Shown: piece by piece, positions 18,999 through 27,613 of the stretch | Position numbering within the stretch: the first letter of the stretch is position 1 | How the letters are laid out: every line of letters starts with the position of its first letter | Origin: UBA6985 sp946536225 | GTDB lineage: Bacteria > Bacillota_I > Bacilli_A > RF39 > UBA660 | Direction: 5' to 3' | DNA length: 64,000 bases | NCBI GenBank assembly: GCA_946536225.1 | Contig: CAMNEE010000002.1 | Span: forward strand, 1 to 64,000 | Position numbers and translations under genes: made by a program | Notes under the pieces: generated by a model | What the model was told of the DNA's origin: nothing | Database searches by the model: none | What the model saw: only the letters and a program-made list of their open reading frames with translations

Positions 18999-19829
18999 AT
19001 GAATAAGTTAGATAAGGCAATTAAAGAATTTAATTTGATCTACACAGACACGATTGCACCAAGTGATATGAGTAGAACTGATTATCTTTTTGGTAATCAA
19101 GAAGTAAACTATGAAAATTCAATTAGTTTAAAGACGCTTAGAGATACTATTTTAAGTTCTCATAAAAAAATGTTAGATGAATCTAGTGGACTTGCAAAAC
19201 TAGAAATAGGAAATAACTATGAAGTTCTTGATTATCTTAAGTCTTCTAAGAAAGATGATAATTCAAGAGAACTAAAGATTTTATTAGATAATCCATCCGT
19301 TATTAAAGATGAAGAAAACTTTTTATTCTTGGTAGAAAATGCAGGCAGACTAAGTTCATATGTAACAAATGGTTATTATCCACTTGATGATAATTATAAA
19401 AAAATTAATTTAAATATAAGCGATGAAATGATAAAAAAGTACTTAGATTTATTTGGAAAGTATAAACCATTACTAGATTATTATAATTATTACAAAAGTA
19501 ACATGATATATGAAGCTGGTAATTTCACTTTATGTTCATCTATTAATACTGAAAGAAATAGATTTAATTCCCCAATTAGAAATCTTGAGTTCTATGGCCA
19601 TATTGATAAATTTTTAAATGAAGGGGATAGCTTCACAATTAATACACATGATAATGGAAAAATTAATTTAGAAAGAAGTAGTATAATTCTAAATGATGAA
19701 GGAATGAGATTAAGTGTCAGTGATTATAATCACTTCATTGAAAGTATCTTTATAAGTAAGAATCACTTAAATAAAACATATAATAAATCTGAAGAAGAAA
19801 ACTTTGAAAAAATATTAAAATTAAAATAA
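18999..19829 (+). CDS. Hypothetical cytoplasmic protein
   Basis: A 276-residue, highly charged soluble protein with no signal peptide or membrane segment and no motif I recognise. ATG 18999 is preferred because ATAGGAGGATAT precedes it; the in-frame ATG at 18981 overlaps the likely transcription start. It is monocistronic, with its own extended -10. The following ABC operon has a separate promoter. Confidence 0.75.
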   Translation: MNKLDKAIKEFNLIYTDTIAPSDMSRTDYLFGNQEVNYENSISLKTLRDTILSSHKKMLDESSGLAKLEIGNNYEVLDYLKSSKKDDNSRELKILLDNPSVIKDEENFLFLVENAGRLSSYVTNGYYPLDDNYKKINLNISDEMIKKYLDLFGKYKPLLDYYNYYKSNMIYEAGNFTLCSSINTERNRFNSPIRNLEFYGHIDKFLNEGDSFTINTHDNGKINLERSSIILNDEGMRLSVSDYNHFIESIFISKNHLNKTYNKSEEENFEKILKLK

Positions 19830-19832
19830 TTG

Positions 19833-19861
19833 TTGACAAGATAAATATTTGGTTTTATATT
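19833..19861 (+). promoter_or_regulatory. Consensus promoter of the ABC-exporter leader
   Basis: TTGACA (19833-19838), 17 bases, TATATT (19856-19861). Expected transcription start near 19868, about 100 bases before the first gene, far longer than most leaders here. Confidence 0.8.
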
Positions 19862-19867
19862 AATTTT

Positions 19868-19967
19868 GACATTTACAAAAAAGCTTGATAATGCTGAACT
19901 GGGAAATTCCACCTCGGGCTCGGTACTTATCGAGCCTTTTTGCGTTGGAAGGAGAGTGAATTTTAAA
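19868..19967 (+). promoter_or_regulatory. Candidate riboswitch/attenuator leader with intrinsic terminator
   Basis: The leader is GC-richer than its surroundings. It holds an intrinsic terminator: GGCTCG (19917-19922), an 8-base loop GTACTTAT, CGAGCC (19931-19936), then TTTTT. About 45 bases upstream contain a small GAA/TTC hairpin around CTGGGAAA and the run CCACCTCGG, which could pair alternatively with the terminator's left arm. A ligand-controlled or peptide-independent attenuator is likely. A short hairpin plus a terminator hairpin ahead of an exporter recalls the guanidine-IV (mepA) arrangement, but I cannot match the class from memory. Confidence 0.6.
19917..19941 (+). terminator. Leader terminator ahead of the ABC exporter
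   Basis: A six-base G/C-rich stem with five Ts, located between promoter and gene, so it acts in the leader rather than at an operon end. Confidence 0.8.
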
Positions 19968-20951
19968 ATGTCATATATTGATGTGAGTCATATCAATAAA
20001 ACCTTTAAGGTTGCCAAGAGATCCAGTGGTCTTAAAGCAGCTTTAAAATCCTTTTTCAGGAAAAATTATATCTATATTGATGCTGTAAAAGATATATCTT
20101 TCCAAATTGAAAAGGGCGAAATTGTTGGTTATATAGGACCAAATGGAGCAGGGAAGAGTACTACTATTAAGATGCTAAGTGGAATCTTACAACCTGATTC
20201 TGGAACAATTAAAATTGATAAAATGATTCCGTTTAAAAACCGTGAGAAATATGTTAGAAACATAGGTGTAGTATTTGGACAACGTTCTCAACTTTGGTGG
20301 GATATTCCTGCAGAAGAAACATTTGATTTATTAAAAGAAATTTATAAATTAGATGATGAAGAATATCAAAAAACTAAAGAAGAACTTGTTAAAATGCTTG
20401 ATATTAAAGACATCATTCAAATACCTGTTAGACAATTAAGTCTAGGTCAAAGAATGCGCTGTGAAATAGCAGCATCACTCTTACATAAACCATCAATACT
20501 TTTCTTGGATGAGCCAACAATTGGTCTTGATGCGATTTCAAAAGAAACTGTGAGGGAATTTATTAAAAACCTCAATAAAAAGTATAAGACTACTGTCATA
20601 CTTACCACTCATGATATGAGTGATATTGAAGCTCTTGCTAAAAGAATTATTCTAATTGGGAAAGGAAGAATTCTTTATGATGGAACTCTTAAAAAATTAA
20701 AGAATGAATTTGGTAATTGCAAAAGGGTAATTGTAGAAACCAAAGATAAACTTAATACAATTAAAAAACAAGGTGTTGAAAAACAAACTAAAAATGAACT
20801 TGGATATGAATTCTTAATTGATGTTAATAAAATAACTATATCAGAGTTCTTAAAACAACTAGGAAGTAAAATAGATATCACAGATGTTGAAATAGAAAAT
20901 GAGAATATTGATAATACAATAATTAAACTATATAGAAACTTTAATATATGA
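19968..20951 (+). CDS. ABC-2 exporter ATPase
   Basis: A 327-residue ATP-binding subunit with Walker A GPNGAGKST (about residues 57-65), Q-loop region VVFGQRSQLWWD, signature LSLGQRMRCE, Walker B ILFLDEPTIGLD and H-loop TTHD. The VFGQRSQLWWD stretch and the long C-terminal tail match the family whose two permeases are each encoded separately (COG4586/COG4587/COG3694 set), linked to export of small molecules. ATG 19968 follows GGAAGGAGAG; an upstream in-frame start would place translation through the terminator. It overlaps the next gene by 4 bases. Confidence 0.88.
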   Translation: MSYIDVSHINKTFKVAKRSSGLKAALKSFFRKNYIYIDAVKDISFQIEKGEIVGYIGPNGAGKSTTIKMLSGILQPDSGTIKIDKMIPFKNREKYVRNIGVVFGQRSQLWWDIPAEETFDLLKEIYKLDDEEYQKTKEELVKMLDIKDIIQIPVRQLSLGQRMRCEIAASLLHKPSILFLDEPTIGLDAISKETVREFIKNLNKKYKTTVILTTHDMSDIEALAKRIILIGKGRILYDGTLKKLKNEFGNCKRVIVETKDKLNTIKKQGVEKQTKNELGYEFLIDVNKITISEFLKQLGSKIDITDVEIENENIDNTIIKLYRNFNI

Positions 20952-21751
20952 AATTATACTTTTCTATATTTAAGACAAAGTTTATATATAATATTACTTA
21001 TAGAGCAGCAGCCATAGCTGGTATACTTACTCAAGCATTTTTTGCTTTTATGTATATCTTTGTTTATATTGCTTTTTATGAATCAGGTTCAGCAAATCTA
21101 GATTTAAAACTATCTCAAGTAGTTAGTTATCTTTGGTTAAACCAAGCATTTTACTTTCTAACTTATATTATGATAGTTGAAAAGGATTTCATTAAACTTA
21201 TAAGAACTGGTGATATTGCCTATGAATTATGTAGACCAATTAAGTTTTTTAAGAAGTGGTATGCATCTTTATATGGTCAAAGAATAGCAGGTGTTTCACT
21301 AAGATTCATTCCAATTATTATTCTTGCTTTCTTATTACCAAGTCCTTATAAATTAATGTTACCATCATCACTTTTATCATTCTTGGTATTTATTCTTTTA
21401 TTAGTTTTATCTAGTTTTCTAGTAACTGCGATTGCATATATATTCCATATTTTAACTTTCTTTACTTTAGATGGAAAAGGTATCCTTGTAATATTTACTT
21501 TAATAGGTGAAATATTCTCAGGTGGAGTTGTTCCAATTGCCTTATTCCCTGGAGTACTAAAGAAAATTGCTTATATCTTACCATTTAGATATATATGTGA
21601 TTTACCATTTAATATTTATGTTGGTTATACTTCTCCCGTAGAAGGTTTAGAACTTCTACTTTGTGAAGTTCTATGGTTAATTGCATTTATTCTTCTTGGT
21701 AATATACTAACAAATAAAGTTCTTAGAAGAGCAGTTGTACAAGGTGGATAG
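20948..21751 (+). CDS. ABC-2 exporter permease subunit 1
   Basis: A 267-residue integral membrane protein with about six hydrophobic segments, encoded as the middle gene of an ATPase-permease-permease operon. ABC-2-type features include a long first cytoplasmic stretch and a LFPGVLKKIAYILPFRYICDLP segment near residues 200-221. It overlaps the ATPase gene by four bases. Probably heterodimerises with the next product. Confidence 0.8.
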   Translation: MKLYFSIFKTKFIYNITYRAAAIAGILTQAFFAFMYIFVYIAFYESGSANLDLKLSQVVSYLWLNQAFYFLTYIMIVEKDFIKLIRTGDIAYELCRPIKFFKKWYASLYGQRIAGVSLRFIPIIILAFLLPSPYKLMLPSSLLSFLVFILLLVLSSFLVTAIAYIFHILTFFTLDGKGILVIFTLIGEIFSGGVVPIALFPGVLKKIAYILPFRYICDLPFNIYVGYTSPVEGLELLLCEVLWLIAFILLGNILTNKVLRRAVVQGG

Positions 21752-21752
21752 A

Positions 21753-22529
21753 ATGAAGTATTATTTAAAAAGTTTATCTATGCACTTTAAAACAGATATG
21801 GAATATAAAAAGTCTTTTATCATGGCTTTTATTGCTCAAATCTTTGTCTTATTCTCAAATTATTTTATAATCATAGCTTTATTTTCTAAATTCAATAATA
21901 TCAAAGGATTTACTCTTTATGAGGTAATGCTTTGTTATGGAATTATTCAATTTGGTTTTTCCATAAACGAAACATTCTTCCGAGGAGTAGACAAATTTGA
22001 AGATTTAATAATAGATGGATCATATGATAGATTACTTGTTAGACCTAGAAGTATTATGCTTCAAATAATATGTTCTAAGGCTGACTTAGTTAAATTATCT
22101 AGATTGATTCAAACTATTATTATTCTAGTAATATCTATAACTAATCTTCATTTACCATTAACTCTTCCAAGAGTATTAATACTTATATTTATGTTAATGG
22201 GAAGTGTAATGATTTTCTCTGCAATATTCTTAATTGCCGCGAGTTATTGCTTTTTAACTGTTCAAGGTTTAGAAATTAAAAACTTAATATGTGATGGAGG
22301 AAAACACATGGCTCAATATCCAATCGGGGTATTTAAAAAGCCTGTTGTATTCATATTCACAGTATTAATTCCATATGGATGTGTTAACTATTACCCATTG
22401 TTATATTTATTAGGTAAATCTAATAATATACTTTATATGTTATCTCCATTTACAGTTATTATCTTCTGTATATTTGCTATTCTTCTATTTAGAAGAGGCC
22501 AAAAAAGATATGTTTCAGTAGGATCGTAA
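21753..22529 (+). CDS. ABC-2 exporter permease subunit 2
   Basis: A 258-residue, six-segment membrane protein resembling the DUF990-type second permease of this exporter class, with ETFFRGVDKFEDLIIDGSYD (about 72-91) and a late YGCVNYYPLLYLLG. The start at ATG 21753 follows AAGGTGGATAG and sits one base past the previous stop; the longer in-frame TTG start has no ribosome site. Terminator follows. Confidence 0.8.
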   Translation: MKYYLKSLSMHFKTDMEYKKSFIMAFIAQIFVLFSNYFIIIALFSKFNNIKGFTLYEVMLCYGIIQFGFSINETFFRGVDKFEDLIIDGSYDRLLVRPRSIMLQIICSKADLVKLSRLIQTIIILVISITNLHLPLTLPRVLILIFMLMGSVMIFSAIFLIAASYCFLTVQGLEIKNLICDGGKHMAQYPIGVFKKPVVFIFTVLIPYGCVNYYPLLYLLGKSNNILYMLSPFTVIIFCIFAILLFRRGQKRYVSVGS

Positions 22530-22538
22530 AATACTTTT

Positions 22539-22570
22539 AAAAGATAGCAAATAAACTTGCTATCTTTTTT
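22539..22570 (+). terminator. Terminator after the ABC operon
   Basis: AAAAGATAGCAA/TTGCTATCTTTT with a six-base loop, then Ts. Confidence 0.85.
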
Positions 22571-22624
22571 CTTTTGGTAGATAAAACACTTAAAATAAAG
22601 TAAAATATTATATAGGTGATTAAT

Positions 22625-24715
22625 ATGGATTACATGAAAACATTAAATAAAGAACAACTTGAAGCAGTAAAGCATATTGAAGGACCTTGTCTAGTAATGG
22701 CAGGAGCTGGATCAGGTAAGACAAAAGTATTAACAACAAGAATTGTACACTTACTTGAAAATGGAGTAAAAGACTATAATATACTTGCTATTACATTTAC
22801 TAATAAAGCGGCAAATGAGATGAAGGAAAGAGTTAAAAATCTTCATGGAGATATATCTTCTTTCATAGGAACATTCCACTCATTTGGTTTATCTATATTA
22901 AGAAGGTATTATAATCTATGTGATTTGGATAATAACTTTACAATAATAGATTCAGATGACTCTTTAGCTATTATTAAGAGAATATTAAAAAGCGAAAACT
23001 TAGATCCTAAGAAGTTTAATCCATATACTATTCGTAATAGAATATCTTTTATAAAAAACGAGGGTTTAAGTGATATTGAAATAGAAAGAACTATGAGCTC
23101 ACCATTAGATAAGATATATACAGCAGTATATAGAAAATATCAAAAGACTTTAGCAGAATCTAATGTAGTTGATTTTGATGACTTACTTTTAAAACCAGTT
23201 AAGTTGTTAGAACAAAACGAAGATATACTAGATTATTATCAAGAAAGATTTAAGTTTATCTTAGTAGATGAGTATCAAGATACTAACCCAATTCAATATA
23301 AACTATGTAAATTACTAGCATCAAAATATAGAAATATATTTGTAGTAGGTGATATGAATCAAAGTATCTATGCTTTTAGACAAGCAGACTATAAGAATAT
23401 AGAATACTTTGAAAAAGATTATAAAGAGTGCAAAGTAATAAAGTTAGAAGAAAATTATCGTAGTACAAATAATATATTAAATGCTGCTAATGATGTTATA
23501 AAAAATAATGTTCATAGAAAAGATTTAAAACTTTGGAGTGAAAAGGGAGACGGACTAAAGATTAAATATAAGAGATGCTATGATGAAGCAAATGAAGCTC
23601 ATTATGTAGTATCTGAAATAAAAGATTTAATATCTCAAGGAGTTCCAAGAAAAGACATAGTTATTCTTTATAGAACAAATGGTCAATCACGTATATTTGA
23701 AGAGGAAATTGTTAAGAATGATATTCCATATAGAATAGTTGGTTCAATATACTTCTATAATAGAAAAGAAATAAAAGATTTAATTGCATACCTTAGAGTA
23801 GTTTATAATCATTCTGATTCAGTATCTTTAAAAAGAATAATAAATGTTCCTAAAAGAGGAATTGGTAATACAACGATAGACAAACTAGAAGATCTTGCTG
23901 ATAGTGAAGGCAAATCAATGTATGATTGTCTATCATCTAAAAAAGAACTTGAGTTTAAAAAATTAATTGATGAATTAACTGAAGACTCAAATAAGATGAG
24001 TATAACTGAACTTGTTGATACTATTATTACTAAAACAGGTATGAAAGAGGAACTTGAACAAGAAAGTAAAGATGATTTAACTGCTGGCTTACGTTTGGAT
24101 AACTTGTTAGAATTTAAATCAGTTGCTCAAAGTTTTGAAGAAAAAGAAGGATCTGCGGATTTAAGAGACTTCCTAGAACAAGTTACACTTGTTGCTGACA
24201 TGTCTCAACATCGGGAAAGTGGTGATGAAATCACTTTAATGACTATTCATGCCGCAAAAGGCTTGGAGTTTGATGTAGTTTTCCTTGTAGGAATGGAAGA
24301 AGGAATATTCCCTCATTCAATGTCATTTGATGAAGAAGACGGAATTGAAGAGGAAAGAAGACTATGTTATGTAGCGATAACAAGAGCTAAAGAAATACTA
24401 TATATGACTAATACTAGAAGTAGAGTCCTATATGGTAAAGTATCATCTAATCCACCTTCAAGATTTTTAAAAGAAATAAGTGATTCATTTATAGATAATC
24501 AAAATGTAAATGACTTCTCACTTGAAGCCCCAGTGGATACATCTAAGATGTATGTAGAAGGAAGTAATGATGATTTAAAAGCAGGAGATATTATTAGACA
24601 TGAAACTTTAGGAATTGGTTCAGTACTTAAAGTAGATGGTAGTCTAATTGAAGTGGCTTTTAAAACAGGCATTAAGAAATTGATGAAAAATCATAAGAGT
24701 ATTACGAAAGTTTAG
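22625..24715 (+). CDS. pcrA: ATP-dependent DNA helicase PcrA/UvrD
   Basis: An SF1A 3'-5' helicase for nucleotide-excision repair and clearing of replication-transcription conflicts. 696 residues, with Walker A AGAGSGKT (about 27-34), motif II VDEYQDTNP, motif III GDMNQSIYAFRQAD, motif IV region YRSTNNIL, motif V/VI TIHAAKGLEFDVVF and CYVAITRAKE, and a C-terminal Tudor-like segment GDIIRHETLGIGSV. ATG 22625 follows TATAGGTGATTA. Unlike the usual pcrA-ligA pair, ligA lies 2.9 kb away with unrelated genes between. Confidence 0.97.
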   Translation: MDYMKTLNKEQLEAVKHIEGPCLVMAGAGSGKTKVLTTRIVHLLENGVKDYNILAITFTNKAANEMKERVKNLHGDISSFIGTFHSFGLSILRRYYNLCDLDNNFTIIDSDDSLAIIKRILKSENLDPKKFNPYTIRNRISFIKNEGLSDIEIERTMSSPLDKIYTAVYRKYQKTLAESNVVDFDDLLLKPVKLLEQNEDILDYYQERFKFILVDEYQDTNPIQYKLCKLLASKYRNIFVVGDMNQSIYAFRQADYKNIEYFEKDYKECKVIKLEENYRSTNNILNAANDVIKNNVHRKDLKLWSEKGDGLKIKYKRCYDEANEAHYVVSEIKDLISQGVPRKDIVILYRTNGQSRIFEEEIVKNDIPYRIVGSIYFYNRKEIKDLIAYLRVVYNHSDSVSLKRIINVPKRGIGNTTIDKLEDLADSEGKSMYDCLSSKKELEFKKLIDELTEDSNKMSITELVDTIITKTGMKEELEQESKDDLTAGLRLDNLLEFKSVAQSFEEKEGSADLRDFLEQVTLVADMSQHRESGDEITLMTIHAAKGLEFDVVFLVGMEEGIFPHSMSFDEEDGIEEERRLCYVAITRAKEILYMTNTRSRVLYGKVSSNPPSRFLKEISDSFIDNQNVNDFSLEAPVDTSKMYVEGSNDDLKAGDIIRHETLGIGSVLKVDGSLIEVAFKTGIKKLMKNHKSITKV

Positions 24716-24726
24716 AGGTAATTAGG

Positions 24727-24912
24727 ATGGAGTATTATTATTTTTGTATATCATTTGTTATTTTATTAGTTATATCACTATTTTCATTAATTACATTAAT
24801 TAAGAATTTAAATTTAAAAGACCAAGTAAAAATTAAATATTTAAATAAATTAACATTAATTCTATTATGTGTTCAAATAGTAATTTATGTTAGTTGGTTT
24901 GTTATGGAGTGA
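24727..24912 (+). CDS. Small two-helix membrane protein
   Basis: A 61-residue protein with two hydrophobic segments (about 4-26 and 41-59) around a short basic loop. GAGGTAATTAGG precedes the ATG. It begins 11 bases after pcrA and is 7 bases from the next gene, so it is probably co-transcribed. No recognised family. Confidence 0.6.
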   Translation: MEYYYFCISFVILLVISLFSLITLIKNLNLKDQVKIKYLNKLTLILLCVQIVIYVSWFVME

Positions 24913-24919
24913 TATTAAT

Positions 24920-25552
24920 ATGAAAAGAAGATATATTATTTATTGCGTATTAAGTGTTTTAATAGGATTAGATGCAATAAGCATGTTTTTATTCCCAAGG
25001 ATGCAAGGGTCTATTGATAAACCGGTTTTATACCTTTATCCAGAAGAAGATATTAGTGTAAAAGTTTCGTTTAAAAATCCTTCATTTTTAACAACTACAT
25101 ATCCTAAATATAATGTTGGATGGAATGTATTTGTTGATAAGTCAGGAAATATAAACGATGGGAAGAATAATTATTATGCATTATATTGGGAAGAAAAGGC
25201 TACCAAAAAAGAATCATTTAAAGAAGGATTCTATGTAGAAAAAGATAATGCAATTGAATTCCTAGAAGAAAAACTATCTATTATTGGATTAAATGATAGA
25301 GAAAGAAATGAATTTATTATGTATTGGTTACCAATACTTGAAGATAATAATAAATCATTAGTACATTTCGAATTAACAGATGAAAAGCAAAAGACAAATG
25401 AATTAATAATAGATCCAAAACCAGATTCGTTGTTAAGAGTTACAATGCATGTTAAAAAAGTTAATAAGAAAACTAATATAAAAGAACAAACATTAAAGTC
25501 ATTCAATAGAGTTGGATTTACAGCAGTTGAATGGGGAGGAATAGTTGAATAA
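24920..25552 (+). CDS. Membrane-anchored KPVLYLYP-family protein
   Basis: A 210-residue protein with an N-terminal membrane segment (about 5-25) and then KPVLYLYPEE, a motif I know from a conserved uncharacterised family of secreted proteins in gut bacteria. Further conserved-looking elements are TYPKYNVGWNVF, ALYWE and a terminal RVGFTAVEWGG. The aromatic and Gly pattern suggests a beta-sandwich. ATG 24920 follows GGAGTGATATTA. Function unknown. Confidence 0.7.
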   Translation: MKRRYIIYCVLSVLIGLDAISMFLFPRMQGSIDKPVLYLYPEEDISVKVSFKNPSFLTTTYPKYNVGWNVFVDKSGNINDGKNNYYALYWEEKATKKESFKEGFYVEKDNAIEFLEEKLSIIGLNDRERNEFIMYWLPILEDNNKSLVHFELTDEKQKTNELIIDPKPDSLLRVTMHVKKVNKKTNIKEQTLKSFNRVGFTAVEWGGIVE

Positions 25553-25566
25553 ACTATTCTTTTTTT
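25539..25566 (+). terminator. Terminator over the stop of the KPVLYLYP gene
   Basis: GAATAGTT/AACTATTC with the stop codon in the loop, then seven Ts. Confidence 0.8.
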
Positions 25567-25616
25567 GTTGCTTTAATATTTTTTTGAACTATAATAATCA
25601 GTAGGAGAATATGTGT

Positions 25617-26510
25617 ATGAAAGAAAAGACATTAGTTATTTTAGCAGCGGGAATGGGATCTCGTTTCGGTGGTATGAAACAAACATACCCAGTTGGTCCA
25701 AATGAAGAATTTATCATGGACTATTCAATTTATTCAGCCATTAAATATGGCATTACAAAGGTAGTATTTGTAATTAGAGAAGAGTACTTAGATTTATTTA
25801 AAAGTACAATTGGTAAAAGAATAGAAGGAAAAGTAAAAGTAGGTTATGCTTTTCAAAAATTAGATGATATTCCTAAAGGTTTTAAAGTTCCAGAAGGAAG
25901 AGTAAAACCATGGGGAACTGCACATGCAATTTATTGTGCTCGTAATGAAATTGTCGGTAACTTTGGAGTTATTACAGCAGATGATTTCTATGGAGATAAA
26001 GCTTTTGAAGATTTATCTCGTGCATTAGATGAAGATAATTATTCAATAATCGGTTATCATTTAGCAGATACTTTATCAGAAAATGGTGCTGTTAAACGTG
26101 GAGTTATTAAGTCTAAAAAAGGTGTAGTAACAGATATAATTGAATCATCTTGCATCATGGATGGAGATAAGGTAAAATGTACTCCACTTGATAAGAAAAA
26201 AAGATCATTCCATGTTAATAAAGATAATTCATGTTCAATGTTAATGAATGGATTTACTGGTGAGATATTAACAAAAATTGGAAATGTTATGAAAGATGAG
26301 TTTGAAAATCATAAAGAAAATTTAAACGATTATGAAATGCTACTTCCAGATATTCAAGCTGAATCTATTAAAGAAGGAAAAGTAGTAAAAGACTATCCAA
26401 CGGATTCTATCTGGGTAGGTATGACTTATAAGGAAGATGCAGAATATTTAAAGAAACACATCTTAAAAGAAATTAAAAAAGGAACTTATCCAAATAATTT
26501 ATGGAAATAA
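25617..26510 (+). CDS. Sugar-phosphate nucleotidyltransferase family protein
   Basis: A 297-residue GT-A-fold enzyme with the N-terminal signature LAAGMGSRFGGMKQ and a metal-site-like ITADDFYGD (about 121-129). It probably joins NTP to a sugar or polyol phosphate for envelope or metabolite synthesis; the substrate is not readable. I prefer ATG 25617 (9 bases after AGGAG) over 25611. Monocistronic, with a shared terminator downstream. Confidence 0.8.
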   Translation: MKEKTLVILAAGMGSRFGGMKQTYPVGPNEEFIMDYSIYSAIKYGITKVVFVIREEYLDLFKSTIGKRIEGKVKVGYAFQKLDDIPKGFKVPEGRVKPWGTAHAIYCARNEIVGNFGVITADDFYGDKAFEDLSRALDEDNYSIIGYHLADTLSENGAVKRGVIKSKKGVVTDIIESSCIMDGDKVKCTPLDKKKRSFHVNKDNSCSMLMNGFTGEILTKIGNVMKDEFENHKENLNDYEMLLPDIQAESIKEGKVVKDYPTDSIWVGMTYKEDAEYLKKHILKEIKKGTYPNNLWK

Positions 26511-26545
26511 AAAAGAATACTTCGTTTGAAGTATTCTTTTATTTT
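26509..26545. terminator. Bidirectional terminator
   Basis: AAAAGAATACTTC/GAAGTATTCTTTT with a GTTT loop, serving the nucleotidyltransferase and the convergent minus-strand pair. Confidence 0.85.
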
Positions 26546-26672
26546 AATAATTAGCTCTTTCTTTGATGGCTTTGTTTACTTTTGGATCCTTTGTTTGAGA
26601 AGCAATTCTTTTACCTGCTTCTAGGATTTGTTTTAGAAAGTTTTGTTTTTCTTGTTTTTTATTATCTTCCAT
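26544..26672 (-). CDS. 42-residue basic helical protein coupled to the zeta-like kinase
   Basis: A small gene on the minus strand: the start ATG at 26672 overlaps the last 11 bases of the upstream kinase gene, and GAAGGAG lies at ideal spacing before it. The product is 42 residues, very rich in Lys, Gln and Asn, with the C-terminal part reading RIASQTKDPKVNKAIKERA. No membrane segment. Overlap and ribosome site make translation likely. It could be a partner or antitoxin-like regulator of the kinase, but that is inference. Confidence 0.6.
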   Translation of the reverse strand: MEDNKKQEKQNFLKQILEAGKRIASQTKDPKVNKAIKERANY

Positions 26673-27519
26673 ATTTTACTCCTTCAGTTGGTATGTATTC
26701 TTCTTCTTCAATCCCTAATTTTTTTTTTTCAAATTCTTCTCTTATACCAGGAAGTAATTGATCTCTTAATTCTAAAAGTTTTTGTTCAATTTCTTCTTTA
26801 GTACCATGATAAGTATTTGCCATTATTTCATCGATATCATCAGTAACAATAGTTTCAATATCATAGTTTGATGATTTGTTAAATATACCTACTGTAATAT
26901 CATAATCTTGAGATAGATTAGCAATAGCATTAGGTATTCCAGCAAGTATTCTTGCCATTGTTGAACTTGATGCTCCACGTCCAATTTCAAAATGACGTCT
27001 AATAGCATTTTCTTGTGCAAGCTCTAATGTTGGATTAACTACTATTATATGTATTTCTTTACCATTGTTTTTAACCATCTCGAATTTTTCTTTAATAGAT
27101 GGGCTTGAAATATCTCCTTCAAATACCATAGTATCCGCATCAATTATTCCTTGCATAAATAGTGATTGAATTAAATATGATTTGCCAGCACCAGGAACTC
27201 CTGTTAAGAAAATACATTTTTTAATATCAGGATTAACTGCTTGACGTTCAAATAATTCACCAGCCATTACAGCACATGAATTATGAATTACTTCACTATA
27301 ATGCATTCTTGTTTCAATACTTTTTGTATATTCATCAAAAGTCTCTTTAAATAGGTCAGAACATATATATTGACTGTGAAAAGATGACTCTAAATTATTA
27401 TATCTATCGAAGTATTTATCTGAATTAGTTTCAACTTGATTGATGAAATAATCTTCCATTGCTTTTAGTTCAGGACTTAATTCTTTATTTAATTTTCTTA
27501 TTTTTCCGTGTTCTATCAT
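26662..27519 (-). CDS. Zeta-toxin-like P-loop kinase
   Basis: A 285-residue protein with a helical N-terminal third and a P-loop kinase domain: Walker A GVPGAGKS (about 107-114), a VFEGDISSPS segment (about 132-141) and a helix RRHFEIGRGASSSTMARIL. This resembles the zeta toxin/PezT group, which phosphorylates UDP-N-acetylglucosamine, but could be another nucleotide- or protein-acting kinase. ATG 27519 follows AGGTGAAGGTT. The 42-residue gene downstream is coupled to it; no epsilon-like antitoxin is upstream. Confidence 0.65.
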   Translation of the reverse strand: MIEHGKIRKLNKELSPELKAMEDYFINQVETNSDKYFDRYNNLESSFHSQYICSDLFKETFDEYTKSIETRMHYSEVIHNSCAVMAGELFERQAVNPDIKKCIFLTGVPGAGKSYLIQSLFMQGIIDADTMVFEGDISSPSIKEKFEMVKNNGKEIHIIVVNPTLELAQENAIRRHFEIGRGASSSTMARILAGIPNAIANLSQDYDITVGIFNKSSNYDIETIVTDDIDEIMANTYHGTKEEIEQKLLELRDQLLPGIREEFEKKKLGIEEEEYIPTEGVKYGR

Positions 27520-27613
27520 AACCTTCACCTAAGTTCATTATAACATACTTTTTATAAATAATAATTATTATGTTTATGACTTTATTTTTGATATAATAAA
27601 TATGGTGATAAAT

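Noticed and set aside
19866..19967. Extended N-terminus of the ABC ATPase from an in-frame start at 19866
   Set aside because: That start precedes the expected transcription start and the extension would read through the terminator hairpin; ATG 19968 has a proper ribosome site.
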